A stretch of 64,000 nt of DNA from Chloroflexota bacterium (GCA_016866215.1 VGNE01000002.1:55888-119887), one strand, 5' to 3'; counted from the stretch's first letter, positions 8,656 through 17,211 are shown. The notes: a model not told the origin generated them from the sequence alone. Translations and numbers: made by a program.

Positions 8656-8712
8656 GTGCAATCCGTGGAATTCGTGGCTACTATTTTTTCCACAGATTTC
8701 GCTGGTTTGCAC
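8656..8712. repeat. Imperfect inverted repeat (GTGCAATCCGTGG type)
   Basis: GTGCAATCCGTGGAATTCG on the left is matched by CCACAGATTTCG...TTTGCAC on the right around a T-rich centre. It is of the intergenic REP type, sitting downstream of the Xaa-Pro peptidase gene on the minus strand, where it could also act as a weak terminator. Confidence 0.5.
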
Positions 8713-8727
8713 AGATTTTTTCTTTAA

Positions 8728-9834
8728 TCACCCCACCACCTGAATTTCCCTTGGCATATCGCTTAAACTTTCTGCGCCGCTTTCGGTAATGACCAGATTA
8801 TCTTCGATCCTCACACCATTGCGGCCTATTAAATAAATGCCGGGTTCCACGGTGAATGCCATGCCTGGCTCGAGCAATTGCAGATTGTCGCCGCGAATGT
8901 AGGGGCCTTCGTGCCCTTCCATGCCAATTCCATGACCCGTGCGATGCGTGAAGTATATTCCATAGCCCGCCTTCTCGATCACATCCCGCGCGGCTCTATC
9001 CACATCTGCGCAGGGGACGCCGGGCTTCGCGGCGGCGCGGCCTGCGGCATTTGCCTCCTGCACGATTTTGTGGATCTTTTTATATTCATCTTCCATCTCG
9101 CCCACTGCAAAGGTGCGGGTCAAATCCGAGATATAGCCGTCATACGCCGCGCCCCAATCCACAACCAGCAGGTCACCCGCTTGAAGTTTTCTATCAGTCG
9201 GTGAAGCGTGCGGGTTGGCGGAATTTGGTCCAGCCGAAACAATCGGCGCAAATGGGATTTCAGATTCAGAGCCATGCTTCAACAATTGCATCACCAATTC
9301 AGAAGACAGCTCTTTTTCTGTCATCCCGATTTTGATTTGTGGAATCAACGCCTCTAGTGCAGACTGCGCAATACGCACTGCTTTACGCATTGTATCCACT
9401 TCGGTTTTATCTTTTCTGAGGCGCAACCCTGCCAGCACATCCGTTGCATCTGGGAAATCCGCTTCAGGCGCGCCTGCTTTGACATGACGGAATTCCAGCA
9501 AACGCAATTGACGCGGCTCGACTCCAATGCGCTTCCCGTCTAAACGTAATGCCTGCGCCGCTTTCCGAAAGGCATTTTCCCACTCGGACGGATTCTCGCC
9601 ATACGCGAAGGCTTGCACTTTATATGGAAACAAATTCACTTTGGGCAATTCGAGTTCAGGCAGAACAAGCACAGGCTCTTGATCCGGCGCAACAAACAAG
9701 ACGACCGGGCGTTCCATCAAATGGAAGTTCAGCCCGCTGAGATATTTCAGCGTAGGACCAGGATTCAGAATAACCGCATCCAGCCCACCTGTCCGAAGTG
9801 AGGCGGTCAGTTTGTTAAGTCGAGTCAATGTCAT
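8728..9834 (-). CDS. M24-family Xaa-Pro aminopeptidase/dipeptidase
   Basis: A 368-residue protein with an N-terminal creatinase-like domain and a C-terminal pita-bread metallopeptidase domain. The five metal ligands can be read in order: the Asp pair in VVDWGAAYDGYISDLTRTF, His in HRTGHGIGMEGH, Glu in TVEPGIYL and Glu in GVRIEDNLVIT. It releases N-terminal residues next to proline, or cleaves Xaa-Pro dipeptides, in the cytosol. It starts at ATG 9834 with AGGAGACTGAC upstream, and lies 9 nt after the SDR gene at 9844-10653, so the two probably form an operon. Confidence 0.9.
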   Translation of the reverse strand: MTLTRLNKLTASLRTGGLDAVILNPGPTLKYLSGLNFHLMERPVVLFVAPDQEPVLVLPELELPKVNLFPYKVQAFAYGENPSEWENAFRKAAQALRLDGKRIGVEPRQLRLLEFRHVKAGAPEADFPDATDVLAGLRLRKDKTEVDTMRKAVRIAQSALEALIPQIKIGMTEKELSSELVMQLLKHGSESEIPFAPIVSAGPNSANPHASPTDRKLQAGDLLVVDWGAAYDGYISDLTRTFAVGEMEDEYKKIHKIVQEANAAGRAAAKPGVPCADVDRAARDVIEKAGYGIYFTHRTGHGIGMEGHEGPYIRGDNLQLLEPGMAFTVEPGIYLIGRNGVRIEDNLVITESGAESLSDMPREIQVVG

Positions 9835-9843
9835 GTCAGTCTC

Positions 9844-10653
9844 CTAATCCAATTTATGTCTTGAGTTTGAAAAGATGTATGAAATCCAATCCACAAAAAC
9901 GGGAAAAAGCATATCGAAAGTGGTGACGATCCGAAACCACCACGGAATGACAAGACTGCGGCGCGGACGTTTGGCAACAGCCACCACGCGGCTGGCTACA
10001 TATTCGGATGACATACGTGATCTAAATTTGGATCGAATAGAACCATAGGCTGCGTTCCTGCCGATATGCCGACCAAATTCTGTAGCGGCGGGACCGGGGT
10101 AAATGCCGCTCACTTTGATTCCAAGCGGCGCCACTTCGCGGCGCAGGGCATCGGTGAAGGCGCGCGCGCCAAATTTGCTGGCTGAGTAGGAGGCGATCAA
10201 TGGCGGAGAGATCAGTCCCGCAACCGAAATCATATTAATGATATGCCCCTGACGCCGAGCCAGCATATGCGGCAATACGGCACGCGTGACCTGCATCAGC
10301 CCGATCAAATTAACCCGCACGAGCATATCAATATCGCGTTCGGGCGTATGATTCTCGTACCAAGCCACCCTGCCGATGCCGGCATTGTTGAAGAGAATAT
10401 CGATCTGCCCATACAGATCGAGCGCGGATCGCACCATGTTTTCGATATCTGCGCGGTTGGTGATATCCACAGGGACAGCCAGCGCTTCGCCGCCTGAATC
10501 CTGGATCCTTTCAGCCAGGTTTTGTAAGCGGTCTATGCGCCGCGCGGCGAGTACCAGCTTGCAACCTTCGCGCGCAAAGAGCAGAGCGGCATCTTCACCA
10601 AACCCTGAAGATGCGCCTGTGATGAGGATGACTTTGTTTTCAAGTGGAGACAT
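9844..10653 (-). CDS. Classical short-chain dehydrogenase/reductase
   Basis: A 269-residue protein with all classical SDR signatures: TGASSGFG for the dinucleotide, NNAG, the catalytic Ser region ISVAG and YSASK. The AARR after the second beta strand favours NADP(H). The C-terminus is extended by a hydrophobic region (IPWWFRIVTTFDMLFPVFVDWISYIF) that may associate with membrane, as in lipid-acting SDRs. The substrate is unknown. It is upstream of the M24 peptidase gene on the same strand. Confidence 0.85.
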   Translation of the reverse strand: MSPLENKVILITGASSGFGEDAALLFAREGCKLVLAARRIDRLQNLAERIQDSGGEALAVPVDITNRADIENMVRSALDLYGQIDILFNNAGIGRVAWYENHTPERDIDMLVRVNLIGLMQVTRAVLPHMLARRQGHIINMISVAGLISPPLIASYSASKFGARAFTDALRREVAPLGIKVSGIYPGPAATEFGRHIGRNAAYGSIRSKFRSRMSSEYVASRVVAVAKRPRRSLVIPWWFRIVTTFDMLFPVFVDWISYIFSNSRHKLD

Positions 10654-10688
10654 GGATGGTTTTCCGTATTTTTCCGCTCAAGATGAAT

Positions 10689-10724
10689 AAAGCGAGGTGG
10701 ATATTTTATCATCCACCTCGCTTT
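10689..10724 (-). terminator. Intrinsic terminator-like hairpin after vapBC
   Basis: A perfect 14-bp stem (10689-10702 and 10711-10724) with an 8-nt loop is followed on the minus strand by a short T-rich stretch. It lies between the vapC remnant and the SDR gene. Confidence 0.6.
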
Positions 10725-10759
10725 AACTAGAAATTATTATGAAATAGGATTCGATACAC

Positions 10760-11145
10760 TTATGGGTAAATTGACAGCCCGGATATATATCGAAAGTCTT
10801 TGACGTTGAGAGTGTACGAAGGAATGGAGTGATGGAGAGCAGTCGCAGCTATTAACGCATCTGGAATACTTAATCTATGGCTTAGACTATATTTTTCAAG
10901 CAAACTCAAATATACGTTTGAAATATATTCGTCATTTGGAATTTGATTTAGCAAAGAAATATGTTCTCATAAATTTCGGAGTCGCGTTTATCACGAGCGC
11001 CATAAAACAATTCCCCCACCGTTACCACACTAACCGCCAAATTGGATATACCAACCGCGTTGAAAATCTCCATGACATCAGCGCGGCCTTTATAAAATTC
11101 AATAAAAATATTGGTGTCACACAGAATTATATACGCCTTGGCCAA
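10760..11145 (-). pseudogene. vapC: VapC-type PIN-domain RNase toxin, frameshifted
   Basis: Two adjacent frames together make one PIN domain. The first (from ATG 11145) has CDTNIFIEF and SVVTVGELFYGARDKR, then stops near 10948. The second picks up as LLNQIPNDEY and carries SIPDALIAATALHH and LNVKDF. All four acidic PIN positions are present across the join. The break is a net -1 shift in a TTTCTTT run near 10953. Intact VapC cleaves RNA and is held by VapB. As it stands the toxin is probably dead, unless the shift is a sequencing error or a programmed slip. It overlaps vapB by 19 nt. Confidence 0.82.
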
Positions 11146-11351
11146 GCATTTTGTCGAAGAGTTTCAAGCGATATATCTCGATCTACCCAAATACCTGCCA
11201 TCGCAAAAAAATCGCTCTTTTTTGTTCGAGCAGAAGCGGGAATGCGCAGATTTGCAATTGTGATTTTCTCAACATAATCCAGGGATTTCAAAAAATCCCT
11301 TAAGGCGCGAGCCTTGCGTCTGTCGCTGATTTGAATTGTGATCTGTTCCAT
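11127..11351 (-). CDS. vapB: VapB-type antitoxin
   Basis: A 74-residue protein with an N-terminal beta/helix DNA-binding part (MEQITIQISDRRKARALRDFLKSL) and the C-terminal FFAMAGIWVDRDISLETLRQNAWPRR toxin-binding tail typical of VapB partners of PIN toxins. A GAGGTGATTT ribosome-binding site precedes the ATG. Its end overlaps the toxin start, the usual antitoxin-first order. The antitoxin frame is intact while the toxin frame is broken. Confidence 0.8.
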   Translation of the reverse strand: MEQITIQISDRRKARALRDFLKSLDYVEKITIANLRIPASARTKKSDFFAMAGIWVDRDISLETLRQNAWPRRI

Positions 11352-11381
11352 AAATCACCTCACAAAAATAATCATACCGCG

Positions 11382-13853
11382 CTAATCGTCCTGATTTTCC
11401 TCACGCGCAGGTTTTTTCGGGCGCGGAGGTTCAACCGTCACTTTATCTGAAAGCGCAATGGCCAGCACATCGTCCATATGCTTGACGGGCACGATCTTGA
11501 GTTCGGATTTGGCAGTCTTTGGCATATCCACCAAATCCTTTAAATTCTTTTCAGGCAATATGACAGTTTTGAGTCCTGCGCGATGGGCGGCAAGGACTTT
11601 TTCGCGCACGCCGCCAATCGGAAGCACACGTCCGCGCAGGGTGATCTCACCGGTCATACCCACGTGACGATGAACAGGCCGACCCGTCAGTGCGGAAACG
11701 ATGGCCGTTGCCATTGTAATTCCAGCGGACGGACCATCCTTTGGAATGCCGCCTTCCGGCATGTGGACGTGAATATCCAAACGCTCGAAGGCTTCCAGAT
11801 CTATCTTCAACGCAACAGCGCGTGACTTGATATACGTCAGCGCAGCTTGACCGGATTCCTGCATCACCTCGCCCATCTGCCCGGTCATTTGCAGGCCGCC
11901 TTTGCCTTCCAGGATGGCAACTTCCACCGGCATGATCTCGCCGCCCGTTTCCGTCCACGCGAGGCTGGTGGCTACACCGACTTCATCTGCCCGCTCGGCT
12001 TCGGAGGGAAAGACCTGCTGCGGACCCAATAACTTTTCGATCATCTCCGGCGCGATCGAGGCGGGGTACTTCTTGCCCTCCGCCTTCAGGCGTGCCACTT
12101 TACGGCAGATGCGCCCGATCTCGCGTTCCAATCCGCGCACACCGGCCTCATAGGTGTATTCACGAATTATGCGCTGGAGCGCGGCAGGCTCAAATACCAG
12201 ACCGATGTTCTCGATTCCGTTTTCTTCCAATTGGCGTGGAATGAGATAGCGGTTGGCAATCTCTATTTTTTCTTCTTCGATGTAACCGGGAAATTCGATC
12301 ACTTCCATGCGGTCGAGCAAGGGCGCAGGAACCGTGGAAAGTGAATTGGCTGTCGTTACGAACATGGCTTTGGAAAGGTCAAAAGGCAGTTCGAGGTAGT
12401 GGTCACTAAAAGCGTAGTTCTGCTCAGGGTCCAGCACCTCAAGCATGGCTGAGGCAGGATCGCCGCGAAAGTCTGAATACAACTTGTCAATTTCATCCAG
12501 CATGAAAAGCGGATTGGCAGTGCCGGCCCGCTTCATGGTCTGAATGATCCGCCCGGGCAATGCACCGATGTAGGTGCGGCGATGTCCGCGAATTTCCGCT
12601 TCGTCGCGTACGCCGCCAAGTGAAACGCGCACAAATTTGCGCCCAAGCGCATCCGCAATGGAACGACCCAGGGAGGTTTTACCCACGCCGGGCGGGCCCA
12701 CAAAACATAAAATCGGCTGGCGTTCTTTTTTTGGTTTCAAGGAACGCACAGCGATATATTCCAGAATTCTTTCCTTGGCTTTCTTCAAACCATAATGATC
12801 GCGCTCCAGGATTTTTGCTGCGTTTCTTACATCCAAATTATCAGGCGTGGAATTATTCCACGGCAGGTCAATGATCCAATCAATATACGTGCGGATAATA
12901 CCCACCTCAGGCGCCATCGGCGACATTTGATTGAGGCGCTCCAATTCCTTCAACGCAACCTTCTTCGCTTCTTCAGGGAGATTCGCCGCATCCACTTTTT
13001 TCTTTAGATCCGAAGCATCGCGCGTGAAAATATCGCCTTCGCCCAATTCATTTTGGATCTGCTTCATCTGCTCGCGCAAATAAAACTCCCGCTGGCTTTT
13101 ATCCACTTCATTCTGCACACGCGAGTGGATCTCATCTTCAAGTTCAAGCACATCTACTTCCTGCGCCAGCAGACTGTTCAATTGCCCCAGACGCGTTTTC
13201 GGATCAACCAGCAGCAGCAAACGCAGCTTGGCTTCGTAAGTCAATGAAAGCGATGTGGCGATCATATCGGTCAGCCAGCCGGGTTCGGAAATATTCAACG
13301 CAAATAAATGCGCCTCTTCCGGAATTGAACGATCGAGCTGCACGCAGCGCTCAAACAGACTCAACGCAGAGCGCATCAAGGCCTGCGTTTGCCTGTCTGC
13401 GGTTTGCGGTTCATGGGTCACGCGGGCGCGCACTTTAATATATGGCTTCAATTGTATGAATTCCACAATCTCCACGCGCCGCCGTCCCTGTACTAGCGCG
13501 GAGTGTGAGCCATCCGGCATGCTCAGCAAACGCCCAACCGCCATTTCCACGCCGATCGGCAAAAAGTCATCTTTTCCTGGTTCGTCCAGTTCGGGATCCC
13601 TTTGCGTTAAACCGATCACGGTTTGTTCTTTGTGATGCGCTCCCTGCACTGCCAGTATGGAGGGCTCGCGTCCGACAAAGATCGGCGAAACCATGCGAGG
13701 AAAAATAACCATGTCACGCAACGGCAAAACAGCCGCCTCGATCAAGCCGTCGGCTTTTGGTTCCATGCTCGGAATACGATAGAGTTCCTCGGTGCGTTGC
13801 GAGAGCGTCAGGTCGAAATTATCTTCGGATTCATTCCAATTGGGTTGACTCAT
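11382..13853 (-). CDS. lon: ATP-dependent Lon protease (LonA)
   Basis: At 823 residues it is the usual LonA size. Visible parts are the N-terminal substrate-binding domain, coiled coil, AAA+ module with Walker A GPPGVGKT (386-393) and Walker B LDEID, and the C-terminal Ser-Lys protease with PKDGPSAG (Ser709) and Lys752. Lon degrades misfolded and regulatory proteins in the cytosol. The ATG lies 23 nt inside the end of folC, so it is the second gene of a folC-lon operon. The C-terminus ends in a short charged tail (PPRPKKPAREENQDD). Confidence 0.97.
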   Translation of the reverse strand: MSQPNWNESEDNFDLTLSQRTEELYRIPSMEPKADGLIEAAVLPLRDMVIFPRMVSPIFVGREPSILAVQGAHHKEQTVIGLTQRDPELDEPGKDDFLPIGVEMAVGRLLSMPDGSHSALVQGRRRVEIVEFIQLKPYIKVRARVTHEPQTADRQTQALMRSALSLFERCVQLDRSIPEEAHLFALNISEPGWLTDMIATSLSLTYEAKLRLLLLVDPKTRLGQLNSLLAQEVDVLELEDEIHSRVQNEVDKSQREFYLREQMKQIQNELGEGDIFTRDASDLKKKVDAANLPEEAKKVALKELERLNQMSPMAPEVGIIRTYIDWIIDLPWNNSTPDNLDVRNAAKILERDHYGLKKAKERILEYIAVRSLKPKKERQPILCFVGPPGVGKTSLGRSIADALGRKFVRVSLGGVRDEAEIRGHRRTYIGALPGRIIQTMKRAGTANPLFMLDEIDKLYSDFRGDPASAMLEVLDPEQNYAFSDHYLELPFDLSKAMFVTTANSLSTVPAPLLDRMEVIEFPGYIEEEKIEIANRYLIPRQLEENGIENIGLVFEPAALQRIIREYTYEAGVRGLEREIGRICRKVARLKAEGKKYPASIAPEMIEKLLGPQQVFPSEAERADEVGVATSLAWTETGGEIMPVEVAILEGKGGLQMTGQMGEVMQESGQAALTYIKSRAVALKIDLEAFERLDIHVHMPEGGIPKDGPSAGITMATAIVSALTGRPVHRHVGMTGEITLRGRVLPIGGVREKVLAAHRAGLKTVILPEKNLKDLVDMPKTAKSELKIVPVKHMDDVLAIALSDKVTVEPPRPKKPAREENQDD

Positions 13854-15165
13854 TCAATACTTTCCATTCTTTCATCACTTCCGCTGTCACAAACATCGAG
13901 CCGGCGGATAATACAATGCTACCATCTTTTGACGACAATTCGAGCGCGCGCACCAATGCATCACTGACCGGGATAATCGCCTCCGACTCCGCCCCAGCCT
14001 GCTCTGCCAACTCTTGAATTTGCTCCATTTCAAGCGCGCGGGGATGATCGGCGCGCGTAATAATAATTTTCCTGATCTTCGGTTTCAATTCTGCAAACAT
14101 CCCGGGAATGTTCTTATCCTCCGACGCGCCAAAGATGAGATAGACCATCTGATCGGGGAAATACGTTTGCAAGGTCTCGCTCAACTTGGCAAATGAATCC
14201 TGATTGTGTGCCGAGTCGAAGATCACCGGCGGATCGCGCCGCGCCACTTCAAAGCGCGCGCGCCATTGTACTTGAGAAAACCCTTTTTGTATCTGTTCAT
14301 CTGTTATTGGAATCCCACTGACTTTCAAGGCGGCATAAGCGGTGGCTGCGTTTTCGATTTGATGATTTCCAAGCAAAGGAATTTGAAGGTCTAAAGTCGA
14401 AGGTCGAAAGTCGCTTGAAATTCTCAAGGTTTGACCATCAAGCGAAGAATTTATCAATTCGAATTTTGTATCCTGCCCAACAAGAGTAAAGCTTGCATTC
14501 TTAAGTTTGGCTACACGCTCCAACACTTCGAGGGCTTCATCCGTTTGCGGGGAGGAAACCACAGGCACGCCCGGCTTGATAATGCCCGCCTTCTCCCCCG
14601 CGATCAAGGCCAGCGTATTCCCAAGCACAGCCATATGATCATATGACAATGAAGTAATGACCGAAACCTTCGGTATGACAATGTTGGTCGCGTCGAGTCG
14701 CCCGCCCAGTCCCACTTCAAACACCGCCGCATTGACGCCATATTTTGCAAACGCCATAAATGCCAGGGCTGTGGTAATCTCAAAAGTAGTAAGTTTTTCG
14801 ATCTCTGCAACATACGGCTTGATCTCCTCCACTAAATCAACCAACTGTTCATGCGAGATCGGCTCTCCATTGATTTGAATCCGCTCGCAATAATCCAGTA
14901 AATGAGGCGAAGTGTATAAGCCAGCCGTATATCCCGCAGCCTTCAACGCTGAAGCGCACAACGCCGAAACCGAGCCTTTCCCCTTCGTCCCGGCCACATG
15001 GATGATGGGGTATTTCTTCTGCGGATTCCCCAACGACTCCATCAAGGCGAACATGCGGTCAAGGTTGAAGTCCGCCTTGGCGAGTTCGGAGGAATGTTTA
15101 AGGCTATAATCTACGAAAGAGTAGAGGTAATCGAGGGCTTTGTTATATGCAAGTTCAATGTCCAT
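13831..15165 (-). CDS. folC: Dihydrofolate synthase/folylpolyglutamate synthase
   Basis: A 444-residue protein. Mur-ligase-type ATP loop HVAGTKGKGSVSA (P-loop at residues 59-65), FEVGLGGRLDATN, the SAHN motif (DSAHNQDSFAKL) and a C-terminal Rossmann-like domain fit FolC, which adds glutamates to dihydropteroate or tetrahydrofolate. Residues around SSDFRPSTLDLQIP are encoded by a 28-nt run of heptads and look like an extra segment compared with the usual spacing. It starts at ATG 15165 with a -10 box 7 nt upstream, and overlaps lon downstream. Confidence 0.94.
   Translation of the reverse strand: MDIELAYNKALDYLYSFVDYSLKHSSELAKADFNLDRMFALMESLGNPQKKYPIIHVAGTKGKGSVSALCASALKAAGYTAGLYTSPHLLDYCERIQINGEPISHEQLVDLVEEIKPYVAEIEKLTTFEITTALAFMAFAKYGVNAAVFEVGLGGRLDATNIVIPKVSVITSLSYDHMAVLGNTLALIAGEKAGIIKPGVPVVSSPQTDEALEVLERVAKLKNASFTLVGQDTKFELINSSLDGQTLRISSDFRPSTLDLQIPLLGNHQIENAATAYAALKVSGIPITDEQIQKGFSQVQWRARFEVARRDPPVIFDSAHNQDSFAKLSETLQTYFPDQMVYLIFGASEDKNIPGMFAELKPKIRKIIITRADHPRALEMEQIQELAEQAGAESEAIIPVSDALVRALELSSKDGSIVLSAGSMFVTAEVMKEWKVLNESTQLE
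14386..14413. repeat. Four heptads inside folC
   Basis: AAGGTCT, AAAGTCG, AAGGTCG and AAAGTCG follow each other without gaps (28 nt) and are translated as part of FolC on the minus strand. Confidence 0.8.
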
Positions 15166-15172
15166 GCGAGGG

Positions 15173-15201
15173 ATTGTAAGACGTAATGCCTAATTCGTAA
15201 A
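15173..15201 (-). promoter_or_regulatory. Promoter of leaderless folC
   Basis: On the minus strand TTTACG, a 17-nt spacer and TACAAT are followed by only 7 nt before the ATG at 15165. Confidence 0.5.
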
Positions 15202-15207
15202 ACACAA

Positions 15208-15236
15208 TTGACAAAACTGCGCAAAACGCCGATAAT
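15208..15236 (+). promoter_or_regulatory. Strong sigma-70-like promoter of the phd/PIN pair
   Basis: TTGACA (15208-15213), 17 nt and GATAAT (15231-15236): the best promoter match in the window. Confidence 0.8.
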
Positions 15237-15242
15237 GCTCAC

Positions 15243-15252
15243 TGTGTACACA
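15243..15252. promoter_or_regulatory. Candidate Phd/YefM operator
   Basis: TGTGTACACA is a perfect palindrome centred on TGTACA, just downstream of the -10 box. Phd and YefM repressors are known to bind palindromes with this GTGTACAC/TGTACA core, so autorepression by the gene at 15282 is likely. Confidence 0.6.
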
Positions 15253-15281
15253 ATGAACATTATTTCAAACTGGAGGCAGAA

Positions 15282-15569
15282 ATGACCATACTTATCGGCG
15301 CAAGAGATATACGCCAGAGATTTGCTGAAATACTCGGCAAGGTTGGCTTTGGGGGCGATATTGCCGTGGTGGAACGTTCCGGCAAACCAATGGCTGCGCT
15401 TATCCCAATCGAGATGTACGAGCAAATGATCGCCGAACGCGAAGCGCGATTCCAGATCGTGGAGAAAATTCGCGCGGCCCAGGCAAACTTTACCCCTGAA
15501 GAAATTGAGCGGGATGTCGCCCAAGCCATAAAAAAGGTGAGGAAACAAAATGCGGCGCGTCGTCTTTGA
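15282..15569 (+). CDS. Phd/YefM-family antitoxin
   Basis: A 95-residue protein. The N-terminal half (ILIGARDIRQRFAEILGKVGFGGDIAVVERSGKPMAALIPIEMYEQM) is the Phd/YefM DNA-binding fold. The C-terminal half is a charged helix that should wrap the toxin. GGAGG stands 6 nt before the ATG. The stop overlaps the PIN gene by 20 nt, so toxin translation is coupled. A palindromic operator lies in the promoter region. Confidence 0.85.
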   Translation: MTILIGARDIRQRFAEILGKVGFGGDIAVVERSGKPMAALIPIEMYEQMIAEREARFQIVEKIRAAQANFTPEEIERDVAQAIKKVRKQNAARRL

Positions 15570-15978
15570 TACAAACATCTTTGTCAGCGCGCTGCTCTCA
15601 AAAAACGGGACGCCCGCCAAAATAATAGATGCATGGCGCGAAAGAATTTTTTTGGTAATCACCTGCGAGGCAGCGATCCTCGAAATACAGCGTGTTTTGG
15701 ATGAATTATTCGCAACAGGCAAATACGCCATCACCAAAGAACAAACAGAGTCTGTGATTCATCTTTTACGAACAGACGCCATACAAGTTCCGGGTCAAAT
15801 GAATGTATCCGGCGCCATCCCGCAAGATCCCGATGACGAGAAGTTTCTGGCGATTGCATTGGAAGGCGAAGCGGAAATTATCATTAGCGGAGATAGTCAC
15901 TTGTTGAATTTGGGCAAATACCAAAACATCATCATTCAAACAGCGCGTCAATTTCTTGATTCACTAAGATCAGAATAA
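15550..15978 (+). CDS. PIN-domain toxin (PIN family TA toxin)
   Basis: A 142-residue protein of the group annotated as putative toxin component, PIN family. It has VVFDTNIFVSALLSKNGTP with the first Asp, Glu in the CEAAILEIQRVL helix, and the late PQDPDDEKFLAIALEGEAEIIISGDSHLL with the remaining acidic residues. It is expected to be a metal-dependent RNase neutralised by the Phd-like protein. The frame is complete, unlike vapC at 10760. Confidence 0.83.
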   Translation: MRRVVFDTNIFVSALLSKNGTPAKIIDAWRERIFLVITCEAAILEIQRVLDELFATGKYAITKEQTESVIHLLRTDAIQVPGQMNVSGAIPQDPDDEKFLAIALEGEAEIIISGDSHLLNLGKYQNIIIQTARQFLDSLRSE

Positions 15979-15979
15979 T

Positions 15980-16261
15980 ATGCTCGCCATTCTCACCATC
16001 CACCTGCACCTCCCCACTTGCGCCTCGCTCAAGGAAAAGCGCGGACGGCTCAAGCCGCTCATCTCGCGCCTGCATCGCGAGTTTAATGTCTCCGTGGCAG
16101 AAATGGATTTGCAGGACAAATGGCAGGAGGTGGTCATCGCCTGTGCAATGGTCAATTCTGATGCTGTCACCTTGCGACAGTCCCTGCAAAGTGTGGCAAA
16201 ATGGGTGGAAGCGAATTGGCCTGATGGTCAGGTAATTGATGAGAAGATTGAAGTGATGTAA
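15980..16261 (+). CDS. DUF503 (YlxP-like) protein
   Basis: A 93-residue protein with the DUF503 pattern: LTIHLHLPTCASLKEKRGRLKPLISRLHREFNVSVAEMDLQDKWQEVVIACAMV. The family is small, single-domain and usually found near infB/rbfA in other bacteria; its function is unproven. The ATG follows the PIN gene stop after 1 nt, without a clear Shine-Dalgarno, suggesting coupling to it or a separate unrecognised start. Confidence 0.85.
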   Translation: MLAILTIHLHLPTCASLKEKRGRLKPLISRLHREFNVSVAEMDLQDKWQEVVIACAMVNSDAVTLRQSLQSVAKWVEANWPDGQVIDEKIEVM

Positions 16262-16265
16262 GCAC

Positions 16266-16327
16266 GTAGACACGTAGGCAAGTAGACAGGTCATGTTTAC
16301 GTGTGTAGGTGTTTACCCGTGTACATA
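16266..16327. repeat. Inverted octad array before the SDR gene
   Basis: The left arm has GTAGACAC, GTAGGCAA and GTAGACAG (8-nt period). The right arm has TTTACGTG, TGTAGGTG, TTTACCCG and TGTACATA. The right units are the inverted complement of the left type. The array ends 5 nt before the AAGGAG of the next gene. Confidence 0.75.
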
Positions 16328-16342
16328 AAACAAGGAGAACCA

Positions 16343-17134
16343 ATGGACTTAAAACTCAAAGACAAACGCGCGCTCGTCAGCGGCTCCTCCCGCGGACTTG
16401 GCTACGCGGCCGCGCTGGTATTGGCAAAAGAAGGCTGCAAGGTTGCCATCAATGGGCGCGACGAAGCGAAGATAAAAAGTGTGGCGGACAGGTTAAGCAA
16501 GGAAACTGGCACTAGGGTAATTGGATTGGCAGGCGATGTCGGATTGCTGGACATTCCTGAGAAATTGATACAGCAAACTGTGGATGCGTTTGGCGGATTG
16601 GATATTCTCATCACTAACGCGGGCGGACCTCCTTCCGGGTCCATTGATTCGCTTAACGAAGCCGCATGGCAAAAGGGAATCGACTTGTGTTTGATGGCGC
16701 ATGTCCGCTTGATCAAAGCAGCGCTTCCTTATTTACGAAAATCAACAGCGGCAAGTATCTTGACGATTACTTCATACTCTGTAAAACAGCCCATTGCAAA
16801 TTTGCTTTTGTCAAATAGTATCCGTTCGGCAACGATCGGATTAACCAAAACACTGGCATTGGAACTCGGCAAGGAAGGCATTCGGGTCAACTCCATTCTG
16901 CCAGGCTGGACGGAGACGGAAAGAGTCGCAGAATTAATGACTGCCCGGGCAACAGCGAACAGCACAACGGTCGAGGAAGAGACGCACAAGCAGTCGGAGC
17001 AGAGTCCGCTGGGAAGGTTGGGTCAGCCCGAAGAGTTCGCGAATGCCGCGGTGTTCCTCGTCTCCCCTGCTGCTTCTTATATCACCGGCGTCATGTTAAG
17101 TGTAGACGGTGGTATGTATAAGGGTACGATGTGA
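16343..17134 (+). CDS. Atypical SDR-family oxidoreductase
   Basis: The start ATG 16343 follows AAGGAG by 5 nt, giving 263 residues; the frame stays open upstream only through the repeat array. The cofactor loop SGSSRGLG and the NAGGPPSG segment are SDR. However, where classical members have YxxxK this protein reads SYSVKQPIANLLLSNSIRSATIGLTK, so the usual catalytic Tyr and Lys are not at their normal place. A recognised SDR subgroup with VKQPIxNLxLSN shares this. Dinucleotide binding is likely; classical proton-relay catalysis is doubtful. Confidence 0.8.
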   Translation: MDLKLKDKRALVSGSSRGLGYAAALVLAKEGCKVAINGRDEAKIKSVADRLSKETGTRVIGLAGDVGLLDIPEKLIQQTVDAFGGLDILITNAGGPPSGSIDSLNEAAWQKGIDLCLMAHVRLIKAALPYLRKSTAASILTITSYSVKQPIANLLLSNSIRSATIGLTKTLALELGKEGIRVNSILPGWTETERVAELMTARATANSTTVEEETHKQSEQSPLGRLGQPEEFANAAVFLVSPAASYITGVMLSVDGGMYKGTM

Positions 17135-17153
17135 TTTACGATTTAGGACTGAT

Positions 17154-17196
17154 GGTCTCGATACGAGCGAGTGTACTTCTCGCTCGTATCGAGACC
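17154..17196. repeat. Perfect 18-bp hairpin, REP-like
   Basis: GGTCTCGATACGAGCGAG (17154-17171), a 7-nt loop and its exact inverse complement (17179-17196). There is no T-run on either side, so it is more like a palindromic repeat than a terminator. It lies between the SDR stop and the small zinc-protein gene. Confidence 0.75.
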
Positions 17197-17211
17197 ACGA
17201 TTGGAAAAACC

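Noticed and set aside
17154..17196. Intrinsic terminator after the SDR gene
   Set aside because: The stem is perfect but has no T-run on either side, and similar cores occur as repeats elsewhere.
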